From NCBI GenBank assembly GCA_964036295.1, contig OZ038462.1, positions 16,683,264 to 16,747,263 on the forward strand: 64,000 nt of DNA. The letters run 5' to 3'. The notes under the pieces are model-generated. The model did no database searches. It was given only the letters and a program-made list of their open reading frames with translations, and was not told the DNA's origin. A program made the translations under genes and the position numbers. Source of the DNA: Plumapathes pennacea. Lineage: Eukaryota > Cnidaria > Anthozoa > Antipatharia > Myriopathidae. This document shows positions 36,001 through 64,000 of the stretch, in pieces; within the stretch, counting starts at the first letter, position 1; every line of letters begins with the position of its first letter.

Positions 36001-39000
36001 GTGAGCAATTTGTCAATTTAGAGAAAAATGCTCGACCAACATTTGCAGGAAAACCGTTATAGACAAGTTTTGTTTTCACAGCCCTGTAGGGTAAGGTTCA
36101 GACTTTCCTGTGGTGTTAATGTCATGATGTATATTTGCCTGCAATTTGAGAAAAGTGGTCTTCAAAATTACCAATTTTCGGGTTGTCGCGTGAACGTCTT
36201 TACATGGGGTTGATTAGCGCCATGGTGTGCGAATAGTTTGATGAAATATTGCTTTAATTTCCTAGAAAGCAAACTATAGTAGCATATCTTGGCTGCTATG
36301 CTAAAATTATGGTCATAGATGCTTTCGCTACTTTGAACCAGTCGCTTAAAAAGTGTCAACAAACATGTCAAATTTTGGTCTCGCGCGAGTGAACATCAGC
36401 CAAATTAATTATTCGTCCAGGCGAAATCAGTTTAAAACTGAGAATCAAAATAATTATGGTTTTATTACTTTGGCATGAAGTACTTTCACCACACAAAAAA
36501 TTGGGCGATTCTATTTTTCAATCTGACCGGACCGGACCACTTTTACAGAGACAGCCTCTTAATTCCCTAGCTCACATTACCTATATGTCCATGTACATTT
36601 TGTTCATGGTTGAACTAGGTGGCCAGTTGTTTGTTTTCTTGGACTGTTACCATCATTTTGCCTGTATGAAGTGAACATTCAACCAACTCACCTCCAACCT
36701 TCTCAGCACTGCTTCATGTACACTGCTCAAAAGCTGCACAGATGGAGCTCTTATGCTTAATTCCACTCCACCAGTGGTAGCCAAGGTCTCATGGGCTGTA
36801 GCACCGGCTGGGGTCTCACTCAAACTTCTCAAATGCAGTGTGGCTGGTTCACCATTGACAGTTGCCATGGTAACTGATGAAGAGTTCCCACTGACTTGTT
36901 GAGGGGTGAGACCTGAATCAGCCAATAGGAAAAGAAACAGGGCTGCTTCTGCAGTCAGCTCTGAGATCTGTTTGGCTGTCAAGCTTTCGTTGAACATGTC
37001 TTGGGCAAGGGTTTTCACATGATCAAGGCAATCCCATGACAGTCGTAATGATGCAGACTGAATCTGTGGATGACCAGACTGATTTCCAAACATTCTCTTT
37101 GGACCTGGGTCACCTTCACTTTGACAGTTTAGCCCCTGAGGGACCGAGTTCAGGATGTTTAGTGCATCTGCAAGTTCATGCAAGGATCCTGGTGTTGTTG
37201 AGTCTCTGGTAGAACTAGCAAGGATTGACTGAGGTCTTAGAAAACAGAGGGCACTAAACACATTTCTTGTGACAGGTACAATGACATTACTGACATTCTG
37301 CAAACACTCTGCGCTGTCAAACAGATCACCTGCTGCTCTGGCTATCAGAGAACGCAGGTCACAGAGCAAGAAGACTTCTACGCTCACAGAGAACATCACA
37401 TCAAAGTCTCCATCCAAGGGAATGTTGAGCTCTCTGGATGAGCCTGGGTTCAACTTACCCAGTGATACAGAATGATTTACAGTGATGTAATGGTTTTCTT
37501 CAGAACTGAACCACTGCTTGTAACCATGAACTTGAAAGAGAAGTTGCCAGTGATTTGACAAACACCTTTTGCCTTGGTTGGTCACACTGCACTGGAGCAT
37601 CACAGAACAACTATGATCCCCGTCTGACAACTTGATGACTGGACTCAAAGTGCAGGAGATCGGCATTTGAGTTATCTTGGCTTTCGTCTGGAGCCCTGTT
37701 TGAATAAGTCCTGCTGAACTGACCAGGGAATTGCAAATGATGTTGATGGCAATGTTGACCTCTTTAATAATTTGATCCTCAGCTTCTATGTTTAGCTGCA
37801 CTTTAGTTAGTTGTTTAGAGACTTCTTCGATGTTTACCAAAGCATCCTTGACTTTCTTGGCAGCCATGTCAGGTGTCAGAGTGAATAATGGTGACTGTTG
37901 AAACTCATTTGACTCTGCTTCATCCAATGGGAGCATAGAAAACTCTAGCAGCCTCCCCTTGAATGTCAAAGCCAGAATTTGATCTCTCTCATTGACTCCT
38001 GTATCTGATCTGAGTCTCTGGGGCTTGATGCTAGAAAGGATAGCACACACATTTGGGATCATAATCATATTTGGTGTGAGACCTGTTGGCAAACTTTCTG
38101 TAACGCAGCTGCTACTTGCATTGGGTGATTCTGGACAGAGTTTTGTAACGAAGATCTCCTGCCCTGTGGAGTGAACCAGGACATCACCTCTGCTGCTCAA
38201 GCAGGAACATAACACAGGAGCAGGGACATTGTACAAAGAAAAGTCCACACCAAACTCAACTGCTTTCTCAGAGCAGTTTTTCTCAGCAAGCACAAGTTTC
38301 CCTCTTGAACCAACAAATAAAACTGCATTTGCCATGTTGTTATCCTTTCTACTGAATGTTCTTTCATCAGGAGCATTTCTAATTCCAGTGGCACTGCTTG
38401 TTTCAGAAGCCATAGAAAGATTTGCAAGGTGAACTCCTGAGAGGTCTTGCTCAAGATCATACAATAACTTGGGAGAGAAAGTAGCACACTCCTCCTCGTG
38501 CTGTCTTGTATTTACACTTTGCGACACTGTTGGTTCTGGCTGAAGAACATTTAAGGTAATGTAGTAAATCCGACCATTGCCACAGCCAATAAGCAGGACA
38601 GGGCTGCATATAAGAAGTGCATCTCTACCAAACAACTGTCCAAACAGTTCATTTTTGAGATGTGGACCATTGTAACTTGAACTTCCCTCAGCTGGACAAA
38701 TGCACAGGAGTCTGGTGTTGGAATACTCTGTATAAGTTAACACCTCATTTCTAGGCTTGTAAAGAGTAGAACTTGGCTGGTTTGGTACTGGAATAGTGGT
38801 CCTGAATGTTGGAAAACCAGGGTACCTAAGCTTGCCTGACTTAGAGTCTGTTCGGATATACAAAGAAACTGTGAATCCACTTTCTGAACTTCCACTAGTG
38901 ATGATGTTGCCACCAATATACATAAAAGATTTAGCATTTGGCTCAAATATTATGAGACTCTCAGAGCCAACATCCACAATAGATTTTTCGTCACTGGGAA

Positions 39001-42000
39001 TCAATGTACTTGTTGAACCAGGTCCACTTCCAGTCAAGAGTCCAGAGAAAATATCCTGGTCTGATGATTTGCTTCCGGCCTGCTTTGCGCCTGCATCAAT
39101 GGGTGCTTGGTTAGACTTTGACCTGTGGAAATAACATAACACATTTATTTTTTGGCTGTAAATGATCGCCTATATAATGTAGTAGTTTTCCAAGGTTACA
39201 TACACACCAAAAATTGATGGGCCACAACTTTTGAAAGCATTTTTATGCAAAATTTCACAGCAATTCTTAAAATTGTGGCCTGTTGTGTTGAGTTTGAGTG
39301 CATGAACCTGGCCAGTCATTCATGTTGGACTGGAAATATATTGTATGTCATGGGTATCACATGTACTGAACACCGCAGAAATCTATATTTGACCGTGCGA
39401 CCACCTTATTTTGAGTCAGCGGTTGTTACACAAAAACTGTGGAACCAAAAAGCGTAGGTTTATTGTCATGCAACGCTTGGAAAACTTCAAAACAACAACC
39501 AAGAAACACAAAACTATAAAGAATCGATCGTTTATACTATTTTCTTAAATATATTAAGATGTGCTCAAGAAAAACGGGACTTGCACACAATCTGAAAATA
39601 TTCCTCGAGTTTTAAGTGCAATTTGACGTCAATATGTGGGTCATTCCACAGTATTTTGGACATGGATATCAGTTTTCTAAATGTTTTGAATCAAACCCAA
39701 AATGTCCTTTAAGTTGTAGCTTGGTGTTGATAGTTTACTTTATGATGTAATTTATGGGGGTAGCATGTTGATAATGATGCATAAATTATAATCAAACATG
39801 AAAAAAGTAAAAATTGTCGTTGCGGAGAGGACAAATCAATTTATTATTTAAAAACAAATGAAAAACTGAAACCTCACAAAAGTTATCAGGACATAAACTA
39901 TTACTGATGCGGTTTACAGAACAGTTGTTACAGGATGATGTTTTACCCAGAGTCCTGTGCTAGAGACTGTCCATTTGCTAAATGTCCTCTCCGCAACATT
40001 TTGACACCTAAAAGTTTATGTTATGGATGACCACATAATCATATTACATACACAGTTTGATAACTTCTAATTTATAACAGGAGGTATGTTTTATTGTGTT
40101 CAGATATTCTTCAGCTCATCACCTTAATGATTTAGGGACGTTTTCTTTTTGTTGCGGAGAGGACATTTCTGTTGCGGAGAGGACACATTGCTTAGAAGTT
40201 GATTTAAAATAAACTCATTATAAACTAAATAAATTCTAAAATAAACTCATGTTAGGTAAATTGTACTTTTCAGGGCTGTTAGTATATTTTGAAGTGTGCA
40301 GCAGTGTACTTAGACTGCATTAGTTAAAAGTTTGAGAGGAAGATAACATTACTACAGGAAGATAACATTAGTACAAGGCATTCTGTCTACTCAAACAGCA
40401 TTTGGGAGAGCACTTGCTAATAAAAATCACTTCACCACATTCAAAGTTCTTGCACAGAGTTGGTGCCAAAATGTTTGATTGGCCTCAGATAGATGACATT
40501 GATAAAGTACATGCCACCTGTGTGTTTTATGGCCCAGTACGATGGCAGGGCAATGGCCCCTTTGAAACTCCAGATCTGGAGGAACTTGGAACTGTTTTTC
40601 AAGCTTTCAAGGAAGCAGAGTTGTCACTAAACTGCTACACTATGTTGCTGTTCAGTAAACATGAGATATGTACAAACATTGTACATTAACATGTACAAGT
40701 ATTTACATGACTGTGTTGAAATCAACATTGTTGCAACAAGTTTGAAATGAAACGTTTTGAAGTAACTGTGATTAGGACCTTGTTATTGTTGACATTTAAC
40801 AGCATAGTATGTTTCTTTAAAAGCTGTTATATATTATAGGATATGTTAATAACAAAGAATTTATGTGTACTTGACAAGAATTATTTTGGGGGGGTATTTT
40901 TGCCAAGTATTCTGGATTTTTTGGTTTTACCCATAATGCTTTGTGGTCTGAGTCAGCATTAAAGTTTATGCATTTCATAAGTTTTTTCCAGAGTTTCTGG
41001 TAACATCAGTTCTTGATGCACCAAATACAATGATTAAAACTACAATGAAGTAATAATGTCTATCCATATCAAAATCAACTTGAAAAATGTGACCACAACC
41101 CTTTTCTTTTTCAATACCATGCTAGTCTGATCAAAGGACCTTGTTTTTGTTGACATTTATCACCATATGTTTCACTAGAAGCTGTTTTATATTCTAGAAT
41201 GTTAATAAGAGTTGTTTAACATAACACACTTTGTCAAATTCAATGAGATTTTTGTGTTATTTGTTCATGGACAAAAATGTCCTCTCCGCAACGTCTTCTC
41301 CGCAACAGAGACACATCAAAATATGGTCAGTTTTTCTGATGATCGAACAAATGCAGCTAATTTTTTTTGCCATATATTTAAAATATATACACCACTCTTT
41401 AATACAAAACAAAAAGAAATTGTGAATCCATCATAGAATCAGAGAACTTTTCACTTAGATTTTGTAAAACAAAAATAGCAAATTCTCTGAGTCTTCTCCG
41501 CAACAGTCACTTATCTTGCTGTAGTCTTCCATGTTTAAAACTTACAGAAAATTGCAACATAGTGGGCATAGCTATAATAAATGTCTACAAGAAAAAGGTA
41601 GAATTTTATTACTGTGACATTTGGATTTCAAGCTGTGGCATACTGAATGTCTCTAAATGTCTTCTCCGCAACATACGAAATACTGTGGAATGACCCATGT
41701 ACTCCCGATGTAATACTGTACTGTGTAGGTTTTCACTTACTTTTTGCTTATCTTCGCTGGTACTGGGACGGCCCAGACTTTTCCGTCTTCAGTTAAAGCA
41801 AGGATCAGTTTTTGGTCATCACAGCAGCAAAACTCCGCGCATAACAAGCGTGCGGGCAAACGGGCTGTCTGTGCATTGAGAACAAAATGTAACGGTTACA
41901 AAATAAAGCACGGGCGTACAGCAGCTGGTAGACCTGTGAAAACAATGAATCAAGCAATTTTGCAAAAGGAATATAGCGATCTCGACTCGCTCATAACACT

Positions 42001-42224
42001 GTGAAACGAAAAATTAGTTTAATATAATCAACATTTGTGAAGTACTATATGTTCATACTTACTTTTAACAATTTCTCGCCCTCGAGAAAATGAAGAAATT
42101 CGTCGCCTGAAGATACGAGTGTAATATCTCGCCGCCTGCTGAGTTTAATTTGCTTGATGATCGCATTTTGGTACGCTTGTATCGGACTGAAGATGTGCCG
42201 TGTTTTCACACCTTCGTCCGCCAT
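33047..42224 (-). CDS. FAAP100: FAAP100, Fanconi anemia core complex subunit
   Basis: Five exons on the minus strand: 42224-42063 (54 codons), 41868-41741, 39122-36692 (2,431 nt), 33613-33539, 33208-33047; 985 residues in continuous phase. Human FAAP100 is nearly 900. Recognition rests on the segment LFGQLFGRDALLICSPVLL (about 254-272), the ILALTFKGRLLEFS segment, NVCAIL, and a C-terminus LYQQLRQIQLILP that resembles the human end. The N-terminal half is beta-rich and probably a propeller; the C-terminal part contains helices likely to pair with FANCB. With FANCB and FANCL it forms the catalytic module that ubiquitinates FANCD2/FANCI in cross-link repair, in the nucleus. The start MADEG (42224) has a good context; an in-frame upstream Met at 42299 would add 25 residues. 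Sequence is fast-evolving, so identity rests on scattered blocks. Confidence 0.85.
33344..33450. mobile_element. Degenerate MITE with CAGTAGAACC ends
   Basis: CAGTAGAACCATGCCATCTC on the left, GGGGTTCTACCAT on the right, in FAAP100 intron 4. It is a poor-quality relative of the 13325/26824/44235 elements. Confidence 0.45.
34312..36558. mobile_element. 2.2-kb TTAA-flanked element, long inverted ends
   Basis: The ends are inverted repeats of about 126 bp (34312-34437 and 36433-36558), with essentially one mismatch noticed (GCGGTCC versus GTGGTCC). Both sides carry TTAA (34308-34311 and 36559-36562), the target site of piggyBac and Kolobok transposons. The interior holds no recognisable transposase, only short open frames, internal direct repeats (around 35425 and 35620), and another inverted-repeat element nested at 34988-35365. 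It sits in FAAP100 intron 3. The near-identical ends point to a recent non-autonomous insertion. Confidence 0.85.
34988..35365. mobile_element. Nested MITE inside the TTAA element
   Basis: The left end ATTAGGGACTTTAAGATACAGGAC and the following GACGACGGCGACG are matched in inverse by CCGTCGCCGTCCTAGGTTTC and TTAAATTCCCTATTA at the right. It inserted into, or was carried by, the larger element. Confidence 0.6.
39638..41696. mobile_element. 2.06-kb DNA transposon, ATGT duplication
   Basis: The termini are GGGTCATTCCACAGTATTT and its exact reverse complement (19 bp). ATGT flanks both ends (39634-39637 and 41697-41700), a 4-bp target duplication. The motif GTTGCGGAGAGGACA, or its shorter core in either orientation (CTCCGCAAC), occurs at least eight times inside (near 39820, 39987, 40152, 40170, 41279, 41293, 41493, 41661), clustered toward both ends, which looks like transposase-binding sites. 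An open frame at 40402-40689 is the only coding remnant. It sits in FAAP100 intron 2. The superfamily is unknown to me; Sola and Ginger types make 4-bp duplications. Confidence 0.8.
40402..40689 (+). pseudogene. Protein remnant inside transposon
   Basis: A 95-codon open frame within the 39638-41696 element. It contains the phrases MFDWPQIDDIDKV and FYGPVRWQGNGPF, a Trp/Pro/Asp-rich pattern that looks like the C-terminal tail of a transposon-encoded protein rather than a host gene. No catalytic core is present upstream, so it is treated as a decayed fragment. Confidence 0.4.
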
Positions 42225-42815
42225 TACAGTTTGAAGTCTCCCGCGTTTAGCATTGTGGGTAAAGTTGGATACCGCTGATTCAGAAAACCGTGTACCCATG
42301 TTTTGGCTGGAATTTCTGTAGCCGGGCCTTTGGTTGAGGGCCAGGAGACGACTGATATTTCAGGCTAGCAGGAAATATCAGTCATCATGAAAATATTACC
42401 ACTGTAGATTCAAGCCTGAAGTTTCGCGGAACATGACCACGTACTTCACCTTTTTTTTACTGCAGGAGACGGAAAAATTAAAATGTAAAGAAAACTGAAA
42501 CTACTAATGGTGAAAAGTTAGGTTAGGTAGATTTTTTTTCAGTGAATGAAAAATGTTTCCAATTTTCTCATTTTAATTTTATTTCTCATTTTTCTCGTTT
42601 CTCATTTCAAAATACTACTCTTCACGTGGTGACTATACGATACCTGCCTAAATAGGCCCTGTTATAGGGTGGCAATTGATAACAATACATTATTCATTGC
42701 GGCTTCCGTTTGCAAGCTCAATGTATATGGCTTTGAACCCAAAGCATGATTCTTACGACAATCATGAGAATTTCTTGATTTCAGGTCATTCTGGAGTTAT
42801 GCAGATCACACCAAT
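42225..42815. other. Divergent intergenic, FAAP100 / giant gene
   Basis: It should contain the FAAP100 5' end. A TTTCAG acceptor-like site at about 42779-42784 precedes the giant-gene start codon by 31 bp, so an upstream non-coding (or short coding) exon of that gene probably exists. No clear TATA box. Confidence 0.45.
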
Positions 42816-63962
<21,147 letters not shown>

Positions 63963-64000
63963 GTAAATGAAAACTAGCTTTTTTTTATTTAGACGTCCAC

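Noticed and set aside
36653..36691. Extension of the large FAAP100 exon past LRRLE
   Set aside because: A GTGAGT donor follows GAG at 36692, and the next exon (33613) continues the C-terminal homology.

Overview
The window is eukaryotic nuclear DNA: coding sequence is cut into many exons with GT/AG boundaries, introns are AT-rich, and intergenic and intronic space is full of short inverted-repeat elements and microsatellites. Gene content (TMEM132/cadherin/dockerin adhesion giant, KDM8, NSUN4, TFG, FAAP100) and the style of the MITE-like repeats suggest an anthozoan cnidarian, most likely a stony coral. The genus cannot be fixed from sequence alone.

Layout from left to right. 1-5110: mostly non-coding, with a 334-bp TIR element and one doubtful two-exon secreted-protein model (904-2312, minus). 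5111-7737 (minus): KDM8/JMJD5 in two exons. 9355-10316 (plus) and 10919-11442 (minus): two tail-to-tail paralogous genes for small secreted peptides with an Arg run directly after the signal peptide. 14424-22811 (plus): a ten-exon classical short-chain dehydrogenase/reductase. 24010-25999 (minus): three-exon NSUN4-type mitochondrial rRNA m5C methyltransferase, head-to-head over about 140 bp with 26141-30456 (plus), five-exon TFG. 33047-42224 (minus): five-exon FAAP100 of the Fanconi anemia core complex; its introns carry a 2.2-kb TTAA-flanked element and a 2.06-kb element with ATGT target duplication. 42816-63962 (plus): at least nine exons of a giant secreted or membrane-anchored adhesion protein that runs off the window.

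The giant protein is the main discovery. Reconstructed in phase it is over 4,380 residues: signal peptide, LamG-like domain, usherin-like laminin N-terminal domain, one cadherin-like repeat, a TMEM132-type ectodomain ending in a cohesin-like domain, furin-like sites, a calcium-loop dockerin-like domain, an unrecognised domain, eight cadherin repeats, then a second complete TMEM132/cohesin/furin/dockerin/unknown-domain cassette and the start of an FN3-like domain. Cohesin- and dockerin-like modules on one animal chain, separated by predicted processing sites, are unusual.

The other genes are mostly unrelated housekeeping functions: protein hydroxylation (KDM8), mitoribosome rRNA methylation (NSUN4), ER exit (TFG) and DNA cross-link repair (FAAP100). 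The only local family is the peptide gene pair. SDR/NSUN4 and TFG/FAAP100 are convergent; NSUN4/TFG are divergent and may share a promoter; FAAP100 and the giant gene also diverge.
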